Shown one piece after another: positions 45,830 through 56,926 of a stretch of 64,000 nt of DNA. The notes beneath the pieces were generated by a model. That model was not told the DNA's origin and did no database searches. It saw only the letters and a list, made by a program, of their open reading frames with translations. The DNA is from Raphanus sativus (taxonomy: Eukaryota > Streptophyta > Magnoliopsida > Brassicales > Brassicaceae). The stretch is taken from positions 34,681,407-34,745,406 of the forward strand of contig NC_079515.1 of the NCBI RefSeq assembly GCF_000801105.2, in the 5' to 3' direction. The position numbers and the translations under genes were made by a program. How positions within the stretch are numbered: position 1 is the stretch's first letter; each line of letters starts with the position of its first letter.

Positions 45830-47051
45830 TATCCAAGAATGTGTTAATAACATGCTAACACAATGTAAAATAATCTATCGTGAGGGTGATACACTAACCT
45901 AAAACAAAACTGATGTGCTACTAAACTTGTTAGTGAACTACGCACATAGCCCTTTTATTTGATCGATTTTATGCTCATTAAGCCGAACAGTACAATATTA
46001 GGCTTTTTTCGTTCAATGAACAGTTCTACTCAGCATTAGATCAGATCCAAACTGTAACAGTAATATTTTTAGTGTAACTAAATTATATAATTAAATAAAA
46101 AGTTGAACCAATCACAAAAACAGACATGGTATTGGAATTGCTAATAAGCTTTTCATAAAAAAAATTAAAGGTTCTATTATTTTCTTTTTTAAGATAAGGT
46201 AAAATTTCGATTTGGGTTAGTTAAAAAACAATAATGAATTAGAAGCGGCCTTGGGCTATATTCATTGACCAAGCACCATTTGCCCATGATCCATAATGGC
46301 AATGGCCTGATCTCGAGCGGACTTGGGTTTTTGAAATATAAACAGATTATAGTGGTAGAACAAAATTGAAAAGAAAACAAAAATGTTCTTTCTACCATAT
46401 AGAGGACAAAGATTTGATCAGAGGAGTGAATTGTTTACCGATGTGGCCATCATTCAAGTAGCTATCTTCGAAAACAAATAGAGCTCTTGACTACATTTTA
46501 AACTGGCGTTTAACCTTTGAAGAAAACATACTAATAAAGGTACTCTCTTAATTGTGAGCAAGTGTTACATTGGAGAGTATCGGCACCACTCTTACGTAGC
46601 TGTGGGGTATCCGTTTTGGCTTCAAGAGTTTTTCGTCTCTGAGCTACTTAAGTGTAGTTATAAGCTTCTTTAGTGATTGATTGCACTACTACTACTAAAA
46701 AATTAAAATGAATATACTTGGAAGAAATGAGTTAACGTTTTGTGATCTATCTATTGGGTGAGAGATGTTTACATTTCTGTCTTGAACATCGAAATGGAAT
46801 TGCTGCATTAAATATTATTGTGCCCTCTACTATTACTGTATTTCAGATCGTGAAAAGTTAAAAGTAAAAGATGAAGCATATGATTATGCATGTAGACACC
46901 TAACACACATAGATACAGATACCAACTCTGCCGCGAGCAAAAAAGCAACTAAGCAAAATTTATTATCTAACAATTTTCATCTTAATATTACGAGTTATTT
47001 ATTTTAGTCATTATCATAACATTTTTTTAATCTAAAAAAAAGCTGATTTCA
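45830..47051. other. Spacer downstream of the FLZ gene
   Basis: Mixed AT-rich DNA. No gene that I can name. The 46.45-46.7 kb part has fairly balanced composition but all frames are broken. Confidence 0.4.
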
Positions 47052-47915
47052 TCAAATGTCATCTTCCTCCGACATCATCTCCAGAGACCTGCACTCGTTG
47101 CTACAGAAGGCTCTGTCTCCCCTGCAAATTAACATCACAGATTGCTAATAAGCTATTCAAAATTCCAGCTACAGAAATATCATATAGTTTTAAATTCATA
47201 TGTTATATATGATTTACCTATATATGAAAATGTCATCACGAGGGCCAAGATTCTTCTTACAGTTACAGCAGCTACTGAGAAAGCTATCGGGTGGTAAATG
47301 ATTCGATTCGTGAAGGGGGTCGGAGCTCCGGAAGAAAACGACGCCGGGTTGACTCTCAACGATACAGTTATCGAATATATGGATCGTTCTCGGGTTAGGC
47401 CCATGACAAGTCACGCACGTGTAGTCCTCCGATAGTTCCATATCGCTGGTCGAGAAATAGCCCGTCAAGATTCGGGCCGACCCGAGACCCGACCCGCTAA
47501 TTTTTTTTTCTTCCGGCTGAGGGGAGATCGGAGAATTCTTTGTTTTGGTCCCGAAATCCGAAGAGGATCGTGGAGAGTCCGGGACCCGGATCCGGAGCTG
47601 TGACCCGAATAGAATGGACCCGGATCTTGGTCGGGAGAATCCGGGTTCGTCTTGGATGAGAGAGTCGACGATGGCTAGTCCGGTTCTTTTGGGTTCGTGG
47701 GTTTTCGGGCTCTCGGGTCCAAAAGGGTTTTTGAAAACAGAGAAAGGTTTGGTGTCGAGAGTTGAGGTTGGGCTGGCGACGGCGTCGTTTTCGGTGAAGC
47801 TTTTGAAGCTGGTGAAAGCTGTGAACAGCCGTGGAAACGGCGTCGTTTTGGTCTGTTTCTGGTTCGTATTCGCCATTAATGTTTGCATGCTTCTCGATCT
47901 CTTCTTCTTCAGCAT
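47052..47915 (-). CDS. FCS-like zinc finger (FLZ, DUF581) protein
   Basis: Plant-specific FLZ protein; the family binds SnRK1 kinase subunits as adaptors in energy and stress signalling. Exon 1 is 47218-47915, exon 2 is 47052-47121 (768 nt, 255 aa), with the AG|G codon split by the intron. The N-terminus [20 protein letters not shown] is basic. The middle is Ser/Pro-rich with a conserved [20 protein letters not shown] and [16 protein letters not shown], typical of the longer FLZ members. The FLZ domain at the C-terminus reads [20 protein letters not shown], then exon 2 supplies [20 protein letters not shown] and ends DDI. The two Cys pairs (CxxC and FCSxEC) are complete. In Arabidopsis order this would be At3g22550 (FLZ8, from memory). 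The short second exon lies outside the main reading frame and is essential. Confidence 0.92.
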
Positions 47916-49242
47916 AATTCACTGCTCAAGTACGCAAAATAATAATCAAAAACTTTATAACTAAACTGTCTTCGTATAACTGAGAAGGAACAAGAGAGTA
48001 TAATAAAATCAAAAACTAACCTCAACGATCAGAAAGCTTCATGATTTCTAAAGAATGAAGTGTACAAATAGAAAATAAATGAACATAAAACGTTGTGCTT
48101 GAGAGTGAAGGAAGAAGAAAGAAACAAAAACAGGAAAATAATAAAGAAAATTGATCCGTTTGTTTTTGTTTTTGTTTGCTTTTGCTTTTGAGACTTGGTG
48201 GGTTATAGTTTCAATGGACCTGAGAGAACAAAACAGCCCCACTGATTCTCTCCCATATCTTCAAAAATAGCCATGAAGTTGCATAGCAGGAAACAGAGCA
48301 CTAAAGAGTAGTAAAGACCCACTTACTCTCTCTATGCATGTATGTATATCTCTATTTAATTTCTATTAGCCTGTGTATACCTTTTTTTTTTGTTTGAACT
48401 ATTAGCCTGTGTATACTATAGTATAAATATATAGAGAGAGAGGTACAATGGAAATCAGTGGGTGAAGAACACAAAGACTCGAAAACCACTCAAAGCTTTA
48501 ACTTCAGCAGTGGAACTTGTCAAATTCGTTTCATTATGTTTTTTTTAATAATTATATTGTCTTTTAATCTTTTATTAGTTTATGATATTTGCATTTTAGA
48601 TGTGCTAAAAAGGAACCACTCACGTCGTTTTCTACTGACCCTTTGTCTTTTATTATTTCTTTCGGATTTTTTCTTTTAGTTTTCTTTCCATATTCTTTTC
48701 TCTTTATAAATCTGTAGGAAAAATGAACTTTTGAAAATTAATAAAGAGTAATTGGAAATTGTCATGTTCCTTTTTCTTTTGACAAGAAGAAATTGTCGTG
48801 TTCCATACTTCGTAAGAGTTACGAGTACGACTAATCCATGCATCAATGGAATATCACAAATACGTTCCAAGGGATGATATAATAAAATAACCTATATTGT
48901 ACTAGTATAACCTTTAATCCTGTCGTAGAGTTTCAAAAGGCGAAATTAGAGCCAAAACTGACTATTTTTGGAGGTGAACATGATCAAGAAAGGTGCAGTC
49001 CCCTTCGCATAGGTCCTGATCCAACGTAACTACATACCATTAGTTTTTTTTTATAGCTTGAGTTTATAGATGATTATTATAGAGGTAATGTACTTCATTA
49101 AATTTTATATATAATCGTGATTGTCTATACATGATATGGAAATTTTACAAAGTAAGAGGTGGAAATTCAAGCCGGCGTTTATCAGAAACAGAAATGAACT
49201 ATTCTATTTTCCTTTTCACAGCCACATTACATTATTATGACT
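47916..49242. other. Upstream region of the FLZ gene and spacer
   Basis: The leader and promoter of FLZ lie here. A possible leader intron donor (GTTAGT on the minus strand near 48020) is seen but unproven. No other gene. Confidence 0.4.
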
Positions 49243-50013
49243 TATTCTTGGGTTCACTCCGAGAGTGAACTTAGAAATTCACCCAACCAATAGGAATCAC
49301 CCATTTTATAATTAATATCTTTTAAAAAAGAAAACAAAATATTGTCAAATTATATTATATTTTTAAAATAAAAAATGTTAAAAATAAATAAAAATAGTAA
49401 TATATGCAAAAAAAAATTAAAAATATTTTAACTCCGTCAAACACTAAACCCTAAACTCTAAATTCTAAACTAAATACATTAAACACTAAATCTTAAAAAT
49501 ACTAAATCCTTAATCTTAATCCCTAAACTCTTTTTAGGATTAAGGATTTGGTATTTTTAAGATTTATTGTTTTAGTGTTTAGTGTTTTTGATTTAAAATT
49601 TAGGATTATCCAAGTGTTTATGATTTATCCAAGAGTTTAGGGTTTAAAGTTTAGGATTTAGGGTTTAGTATTTCGATGATGGCGTTAAAATATCTAATTA
49701 TTTTTTTGCATATACTAGAGCTTAGGGTTTAGAGTTTAAGATTATCCAAGTGTTTAGCGTATACCCAAAGGTTTAGGGTTTAGGATATACTCAAGGGTTT
49801 AGGGTTTAGGGTTTATTTTTTTGATGATGTTAAAAATATTTTTTTTAAAATCATTTTCTGTAACTACTATTATTTTTATTTTATTTATTTTAAAAACATA
49901 ATATAACTTGACAATATTTCATTTCCTTTTTTAAAAGATATCAATTGTGAAATGAGTGATTCTTATTGGTTGGGTGAACCTCTAAATTCATCCTAGGGGT
50001 GAACCCAAGAATA
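49243..50013. mobile_element. TIR element with telomere-like interior (767 bp)
   Basis: Element 49245-50011 begins TTCTTGGGTTCACTCCGAGA and ends with the inverse (GGGGTGAACCCAAGAA). Inverted similarity extends about 65 bp, including CACCCAACCAATAGGAATCA against its counterpart. TA dinucleotides flank both ends. Inside, one arm has degenerate AAACCCTAAACTCTAAA runs and the other the complementary TTTAGGGTTTAG runs, making a long palindrome. No coding. Superfamily is not certain (TA suggests mariner-like). Confidence 0.7.
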
Positions 50014-51839
50014 GCTCCATTATTATTAAACTAATGGAACAAAATTAATAAAATAATTGAATTACCAATCACAGTTGAGGGACAAGAAATCATGAATGGC
50101 TTTAATCAGTGTTTTGGTTTTGCAAAGCTTGGTAATCATCAAATTTGGACTCTAATAGTGTGAAGTAACAGTAGGGAATAATTAATGAAGCATCATGAGT
50201 CGTGTCATGCATGGCCCCTGAACACAATCCATCATATCATCGTGACCATCCGTGAGATCAGAATCTAGTCTCTCTGTTGCTGTCAGGATAAGGAGCCCAC
50301 ACTAAAGCACTAAAAGAGTTGGGGACCACATAAGCTCATATCTGTATTCACTGCTTCATGTCGCATCATCTATCTTTTACACACAGAAAGTAAAAATAAG
50401 TAAAAAAAAAACAATAAGAGAGATAATAATGGTCTCTGAAGAGGCGTGACCACACGACTCAATGAAGTTACTCATTCTTTAGTTACGCCAATAGGTTCAA
50501 TATTATTGCAGTTGAGAGGTGGTATACGTTTACATGGTCCCAGTCTGCAAACTGTTATAATTAAAAACGTTTGTAACAAACACAATTAAAGTTCGGATGT
50601 GTTTATGTGTCTATCATCAAATATCTTGCATACCGTATGTTCTGTTAGATTTGAAAAGTAAATTGGTTATTTTTGAGATATCTTTTCTCATATTTCGAGT
50701 TTCTTATTTAACAACTTTGCATCTATAACTTTTTAATACTTGATATCTCAACTTTCTTAAAACTGATTTCAAATATGTTTTATTGATTCTTAAAAACTAA
50801 ATATAAAAAATGCCTAACGATTCTCAAAAGAAATATTATACATAATGTATTATTTCATATCTCATAATTTTTAATATGAATATCTAGAACACAATTAAGA
50901 ATATGTTGTTTACAATAATACAGTTTGATTATTACAATGTTTAAAATGTAAAGAAACTAGAAATTAATACATAAGACTAAAAAAATTGTCGTGGTTAAAA
51001 TTATTAATTATTTAAATTATTTTATAACAATTGTTTTGTATAACATAAATTAAAAAATATAAATTCTTCTAAAAATTAACTCCTTAGTTAAAAAAATAAT
51101 CACAATTTATCGCCAAGTCAAAACACTAAAATGCAACATATGAAACATTATACATTATAAAATAACACTATTTACAACATATATTATTAACATTAATCAA
51201 TTCTCTACATGTAATATATATATATATATTATCCACATATTATATAATGCAAAATATAAATTTCAAATTTGAAATTTTTTTGATATAATCTAAACAATGT
51301 TAGTGAAAATTTGACAAAATAATATCTGCATATAATGCGGTTCCATATCTAGTATGATGTTAATATAAAGTACATTTTCCTAATATAAAGTACTTCCCAT
51401 ATTGTTTTTCTGGAGGGGGTTCTTGGATTCTTTCGGGGTATTCGTTTGAGTTCGATTAATAACAATGTGTTCGAGTAGGTTTCTTACCACCCCATAAGAT
51501 TTATTTGGCTATTTCTAATCTCCGATACGGATTAGATTTTTAGTTCAGATTTCGGGTTTCATATATTTTGACCATCTAAACCAATATTTATTCAAAGAGC
51601 TGATGTTCTATTCTTTAGAATGTGTTCCGAAAAATAATATTTATTGTAAAAGGTAAAGAGATCCAACCTGCTCTCCGTTGCTACAAACCAATATCACCTG
51701 AGAGTAGGGATTGACAGAGCATATAATAATACATCACACATAATCACAACAAAATGTGAACAAATAGGGACAAATAAAGAATGCAATCTAAGTGGCATAA
51801 AAGCTTAATCGGTTTCAGGAGAAAGTGGATGGGGGAAAA
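50014..51839. other. AT-rich spacer downstream of LTPG5
   Basis: No gene or clear element recognised. (TA)n at about 51215-51230. Confidence 0.45.
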
Positions 51840-52588
51840 TCAGTATTTCAAGAAGATTGCCATGTAGGAAGCCACGGAAAGGAAGGCAAGAAGAGGATAT
51901 GAGAACTTGATAGAGCTTCCATCAGACGATGATCCGTCTCCTTCTCCTACTGGTACGGTTTTCGATCCATTTCCTGGTCCTAACAAAGACCCCCAAGATG
52001 GATTCATTAGATAACAGAGTATATATTTTCTTTCTTGAATGACTAAGAACTTCTGGACCCAAAAACATATTAAATTAATATAATGAGTTCGATGTTATTT
52101 CATTACATCTGTTTAAAGTCATTTACCTGAAGATTTTGGTGAATCTGCAGGAGAGTCAGCATTAGAACCACCACCTGCAAAAACAAAAAATGTAATCATA
52201 CTCCATAAGATTCACCAGTGTTTGGTTTGGAACAATCTTCATAAGTGCTTTCCTTTTGAAAATTCTTACCGTTACAGCTACTGACAGGAGGAGTCTGAAC
52301 ATTACAAGCCCTTGGCAAAGCAAGAGCCTGTGTTTGGTTAATGTTGAGCCCAAGCTGAGAGCCTCCACCGTTGAGGGCTTGACATAAACAGTCAGGAGAA
52401 GACTGGACTACGTTACTCAACTGGCTGCAGCATTGCTGAGAAGGAGTTGTAGTGTTTCCGGTTATGTAGTTAAGACATGGTGCCATGCTGATCAACGCGC
52501 TCGTGCAACTTGTCTGAGCAGAGACTCTTGAAGAAGACATCACAGCCATGAAAACTGTAAGCAACATTAAACCCATTCCCATATTCAT
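51840..52588 (-). CDS. LTPG5: GPI-anchored non-specific lipid-transfer protein (LTPG5-like)
   Basis: Secreted lipid-transfer protein tethered to the outer plasma membrane, in a family tied to cuticular lipid export and defence. Exons: 52270-52588, 52127-52174, 51979-51840 (507 nt, 168 aa). A signal peptide ([20 protein letters not shown], cleavage near VSAQ) precedes the eight-cysteine motif: [32 protein letters not shown] and SSCNG. A Gly/Ser/Pro/Asp linker ([19 protein letters not shown]) leads to a hydrophobic GPI-signal tail, [20 protein letters not shown]. The frame stays open upstream to 52762, but the leader has no signal peptide there and a TATA-like box lies at 52695, so I start at 52588. 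By remembered order, At3g22600. Confidence 0.93.
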
Positions 52589-52694
52589 GTTTCCTTGAGA
52601 GATGTGTTTGAAGAGAAAATAATCCTTTTGAATTTTGCTTTGTTGGGTTGCGTTGTGTTTGTTTGATTGGGTTTTGTCGAGTCTTGATGAAGGA

Positions 52695-52702
52695 TATAAA
52701 TA
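52695..52702 (-). promoter_or_regulatory. TATA-like box of LTPG5
   Basis: TATTTATA on the minus strand, about 107 bases before the chosen ATG. It supports the downstream start. Confidence 0.45.
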
Positions 52703-53367
52703 GGGAATTGAAGGTGTTGAAACGTGAAAATGACGAGGTGATGACTTGATTTTAGTAGCCAACTTTTTCCTACTTTTCTAACGGTTTCTGTTAAAGTATT
52801 TGATCTGTTTGGACACGAAGTGTTGTGTTGTGAACAGAACTGGTTCTGTTTGGTCTGGGTCAGTGGTCTTTGTGACGGTCTTAGGCTGCGCTGTTGAACT
52901 ACCACCATGATTATTTGATTTCAGGTATATACAGTGATTGTTTTATGTTCTTTTAATTTTTAAATTTATTTTTGAGCCCATTGCTTGTATTTGTGTTTGA
53001 CTTGGCTTAATAGGTGTCGAAAAGTCTCAGTTTAGGACATCATCTTTTACAAGTCTTTACGCGTTCTAGACTTCTAGTCTCTAGATTAACATATGTTTCA
53101 AAGTCGTGAACTATTTTAGTCTTATGGTTGCCGTGTTTTCTAGTTAAAGGAAAGTTCCATGGTCGACGGTACAGAAAATATAATACTAAGAAGACCAGAA
53201 TAAAATTAACTGAAATAAGAAAAAATTAGTATGCATGAATGAATGACAAGCGTGGCATATTGAGATTTTGTTTTTACACTTTTTGAGCGATTCTTCGTAT
53301 CCTATTTCCTATTACTCGTATCAATATAACATGACTCCTCACTTGTTTATCAATCAGATGGACTGGA
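52703..53367. other. LTPG5 upstream spacer
   Basis: Promoter region of LTPG5. No gene seen. Confidence 0.4.
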
Positions 53368-53840
53368 TTATAGTAAATGTTGTCTTCGACTCTTTTCCAT
53401 GACGACGACCATTCCTTTATGTCTGTGTTGTATACAGTGATTTAGAATACACTGAATGAGAAGAGAGAGAGAGAACACGGTTGCTTTGGCTATGGTATGA
53501 TCAATACTAGTGTCACAGTCTTTGAGAAAATTGAGCTTGGATGACAATTTTCTTTTTTGCTTTGATGACAAATTACATGAGAAGAACAAATGATTCCTTG
53601 ATTCCGGTGGATTTTGGCAAAGTACATAAGAGGAGTCTGCGTCCACATTCAAGTTGCCATACTATCTTCATTCGGTAAGCGATATTGAATAGCTAACCAA
53701 ACGAGAAAGTATAGAGTAGATGTGGAACCAGCTTTATACAAATCAATCTTTCCTGCTGCTTCCCGGTTGATCTTTTTGCAATGTGATTTTGGCGTCAAAA
53801 GTGTTTGAATCTGTCCAACCTTATATCTCCATAGTACCAA
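53368..53840 (-). pseudogene. LINE zinc-binding (zf-RVT) domain fragment
   Basis: Two minus-strand frames together carry the reverse-transcriptase zinc-binding domain of plant LINEs: YFLVWLAIQYRLPNEDSMAT (53649-53840), then in another frame NVDADSSYVLCQNPPESRNH and LFFSCNLSS (53368-53652). The frame change and absence of neighbouring RT domains show a decayed, truncated piece. The Cys/His pattern C-x2-C ... H-x4-C (LCQNP missing the usual second Gly) is partly retained. Confidence 0.65.
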
Positions 53841-53932
53841 GTTCTTATAGTTATTGAACTTACTTAATTCTTAGCACTTCGTTTATCTAATGTAACAACA
53901 CCGTTTTCTGTGAAACATGTACTATATGTTAT

Positions 53933-54777
53933 TTAGGGGGGGGGGTTATTGGAACATAATTTTTTGTGGATTTTGATGATTTTAATAGTTGAGAGGATTT
54001 TACAAGTTAACAAGATTTAAAAAAAAAAAAAGATTTAATAAATTTTACACATAGATAATTTGTGTATAGAATCCCATTGATTGTTAAACTTTTAAGGTAA
54101 GAAATTAATGGTGGTACAAAAAAGTGAAAATAATCATTTCAATCATTAAAAAGGCAAAATACTATTATATCTTCTTAATACATAAATAATACAGAAATAA
54201 TAAATAAATAAAATGTTTTTTTTATAATTTTGAAATATAATTTTGAAATATATTTTTAAAATTTTAACTTTTTATATAAAAGGTTACGATTTTTTTTCAA
54301 ATTGTTTTTTTCAATTCTTTTTGAAATTAAAAATACGTTTTAATAAAACTATTTTAATTTCTTTTACTTTTTTTAATTTTTAATATTTATTTTCTATTTT
54401 TTAAAGTTGTGATTTGTATTATGTTAAAGTTGTGATTTGTATTATTTCATTCTTTAATTTTGTATGTTTTTGTATGTGAGTGTATTTTATTACATTGATT
54501 TCAAAAATTTTATAGGTATAGATGATATTCTCAAAGTTGAGTCTTATGAGTTAAAACAAAGAAAATTTGCATCCCAATAACAATAGATTTTAATAGAATC
54601 TCAAAATCAATGAAAACTAAACTTTTCTAATAACAAAGGATTTTGAGTGAAATTTAAAAATCATTACCCCAATAACAATGAATTCTACTCAGATTTTAAA
54701 AATTCATAAACCAATAACTATAGAATCTCAAAATTTAATAACTTCTCTGAAATTCTTTTACCAATAACCTCCCCTTA
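53933..54777. mobile_element. PIF/Harbinger-like MITE (TTA TSD)
   Basis: Element 53936-54774 starts with a G-run and GGTTATTGG and ends CCAATAACCTCCCC. It is flanked by TTA on both sides (53933-53935, 54775-54777). Subterminal DNA repeats ATTTT-GA/TC-AAAAT inverted motifs (GGATTTTGATGATTTTAATA against multiple counterparts near the right end). Ends and the 3-bp TTA duplication match PIF/Harbinger MITEs common in Brassicaceae. Confidence 0.8.
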
Positions 54778-55147
54778 GTTACTTTTGTAAGCTGAACATT
54801 TTTGTCTTTAACTCAATAGGATATTACTATTGGGCTTAAGTTAAAAACGGAATTACTTACCGAAACAAAACCAGCCATGGGGAGAGTGGTTCATCTAATA
54901 CAATTCCGAGACGAATTAGGCAGAGCTACCTACTACACTCTACACACGTGTACGCATCCCATTTGCCAACTCACTAACTAACAACGCTACTAACGAAAAA
55001 GAGAACATAGTTAGTTATAGTGGTTGACCTATACACACTTCCTTCGTTCCCTCCACTTTTGTCTATCTATAAAACAAATCTCACATCTTCATCGCAATCC
55101 ACTTCAAACACAAACCTCATAAAAAAAAAAGCTTAATTCGATCAACA
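54778..55147 (+). promoter_or_regulatory. Promoter and leader of LTPG20, TATA box at 55068
   Basis: TATAAAA at 55068-55074 lies about 75 bases before the ATG, at the expected distance for a short leader. The MITE at 53.9-54.8 kb ends only about 370 bp upstream of the start codon, so it may contribute sequence to the distal promoter. Confidence 0.5.
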
Positions 55148-55871
55148 ATGTTGAAGATCCCAGTGATAGCTGCTGTTGCTGTGGCCTTAATCGCAGTGCT
55201 AGCTTTGCCGGTTCGCAGCCAACAACCGCCGCTTAGCCAATGTACACCGTCTATGATGACCACCGTGGGTCCTTGTATGAGCATCTTAACCAACAGTAGT
55301 ACCAACGGAACTTCACCTTCCTCTGATTGTTGTAACTCGTTGAGGTCTTTGACTACGGGAGGAATGGGATGTCTCTGTCTTATTGTCACCGGAAGTGTTC
55401 CTTTTAACATTCCTATTAACCGTACAACCGCCGTCTCTCTTCCACGTGCTTGTAACATGCCTAGTGTTCCTCTTCAATGCAACGCCAATATTTCTCCAGC
55501 TGCTGCTCCTGGTAAAGAATCAACCACATCGTCATTTCAACTAATCATGTAATTAGTTAGTTCTTGGATTATAAAATTGATAAGAGTTTTATTTATTTAT
55601 TTGGTTTGGAATAGGACCTGCTGATACATTTGGACCGGCCATGTCTCCAAGTCCAGCAACAACTCCAATTGTTCCAGAGCCGACTCCAGCAGCTCAGACA
55701 CCACAGTCTGAAACAACTAGACCTTTTACACCAACCGTGAACGGTGCTGCTCCTGCGGCTGACAACGGAGGAAGCACCAGTCGACCTTCTGTTACTCCTT
55801 CCTCCTCCTACGCTCTCTCACCATCTCTTCTCTTCCTTGTCGCCAGCCTTGTAGCTCTCAAATTCTACTGA
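55148..55871 (+). CDS. LTPG20: GPI-anchored non-specific lipid-transfer protein (LTPG20-like)
   Basis: Cell-surface lipid-transfer protein. Exons 55148-55511 and 55615-55871 (621 nt, 206 aa) join at a Gly codon. Signal peptide MLKIPVIAAVAVALIAVLAL, cleaved near VRSQ. The eight-cysteine motif is complete: SQCTPS, VGPCMS, SDCCNS, GCLCLI, RACNMP and LQCNA. A long Pro/Thr/Ser/Ala linker (PAMSPSPATTPIVPEPTP) follows, a probable site of O-glycosylation, and a hydrophobic GPI signal SPSLLFLVASLVALKFY ends the protein. Divergently oriented from LTPG5 about 2.6 kb away and not a close duplicate of it. By remembered order, At3g22620. The 102-bp intron sits directly after the cysteine domain, as in LTPG5. 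Confidence 0.94.
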
Positions 55872-56147
55872 TTTCATTGTTTCTTTATTTTCCTCTGTCT
55901 TCATTCTCATGTGATTTGATTTATGCATCTCTCAAACCATTTGTTGGTCATTTGCTTTGTATATTTCTTTTTATGTGAGAATTTTTACTTTGTATTACTG
56001 CCTGAAGTAATATATCATTTGCTTGATGCTTAATGTTCATTCTCAAACATAATTCAAAAACAAAAAATGTTCATTCTCAAACTAAATAAGAATGTAAAAG
56101 ATAACAAAAATCCCCCAACGAGCTGAACAAAGGTAACTTCTGAAACC

Positions 56148-56405
56148 AAAGTTCGTCTTTGTCAACAATCTTGATCACAAAGTTTGGTGGTGCAACGACC
56201 AGTCTTGACGGAGCCACAGCCAACAACAAGGGGGTAATGAACCCAACAAGATTAAGAAAATTAGTATAACTTACAGCCAATTCTATATAATGCCCTCAGT
56301 CATAAATCTTTTTTGCCCCCTATCTTTGATTATGCCCCCAACAATAATATTTTCTCCCTCCGCCAGGCATTTGTCGACCAGTTCAATGGCTTCTTCAACA
56401 GACAT
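56148..56405 (-). pseudogene. Relic of a 20S proteasome beta-4 (PBD) gene
   Basis: Two short minus-strand pieces match the plant proteasome subunit PBD as I remember it: MSVEEAIELVDKCLAEG at about 56355-56405, and SRLVVAPPNFVIKIVDKDE at about 56150-56212. In an intact gene these follow each other almost directly. Here unrelated non-coding sequence and a frame change separate them, and the rest of the subunit (N-terminal threonine-protease fold) is missing. Location between LTPG20 and CEG is exactly where Arabidopsis has PBD1 (At3g22630, from memory), so it is a fractionation relic rather than a retrocopy. Confidence 0.72.
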
Positions 56406-56926
56406 GTGTAGCCAAGAGTATCACCTTTAACATAGCCACGTCATGCAAACCAGAGCAGCCTTGAAAGATAACACAATCACTTATAGCCTTGTACAGTCTA
56501 CTCTATAACAAAGCCTAACAAATCGTAGGCTTGAGAAACTGCAGGTTCCAACTTTCAACCCGAGTTTCATCTTTACACTAGAACAAGATGCATCTATAAG
56601 AAGAATATAAGGAAAACTTAAGAGCTCTTATAGTGTTTACAATTTAAAATTTGTTAATTATCAATTAAATTTTAAACATTATTTCGTACTATTTCCAAAA
56701 TTTACCCCAAATTTCCTACTGAATATAAACCTCAAATTAAACTCGAAATAAAAGGGAAAACTTGTCAACCACGATACAGAATTTATTGCGAAAACTAATG
56801 GTAATGCTTAATTCTTTGCTTAATTTTTTTTTTTAAATTGTCTATTATTATCCATGACGTAGAATTGTTATAGAAGGGAGACTACTAAAATGTCATAAGA
56901 TTCAGTTTTTTTTTCTTCCAACATTC
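56406..56926. other. Decayed 3'/5' flank of the PBD relic and CEG promoter
   Basis: The left part may hold more unrecognisable PBD sequence (56406-56580 is less AT-rich). The right part is the CEG promoter. An intact PAP85-type cupin gene, which I recall in Arabidopsis here, is absent. Confidence 0.4.

Noticed and set aside
46440..46700. Gene-like composition between the hAT-like element and FLZ
   Set aside because: All frames are interrupted by stops within about 30 codons and no splice-joined protein emerged.
49440..49820. Interstitial telomere repeat
   Set aside because: AAACCCTAA units are degenerate and present in opposite orientation in the two arms of a TIR element, so they belong to that element.
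52589..52762. Longer LTPG5 N-terminus starting at 52762
   Set aside because: The extension has no signal peptide and covers a TATA-like box. The internal Met at 52588 begins a typical signal peptide.
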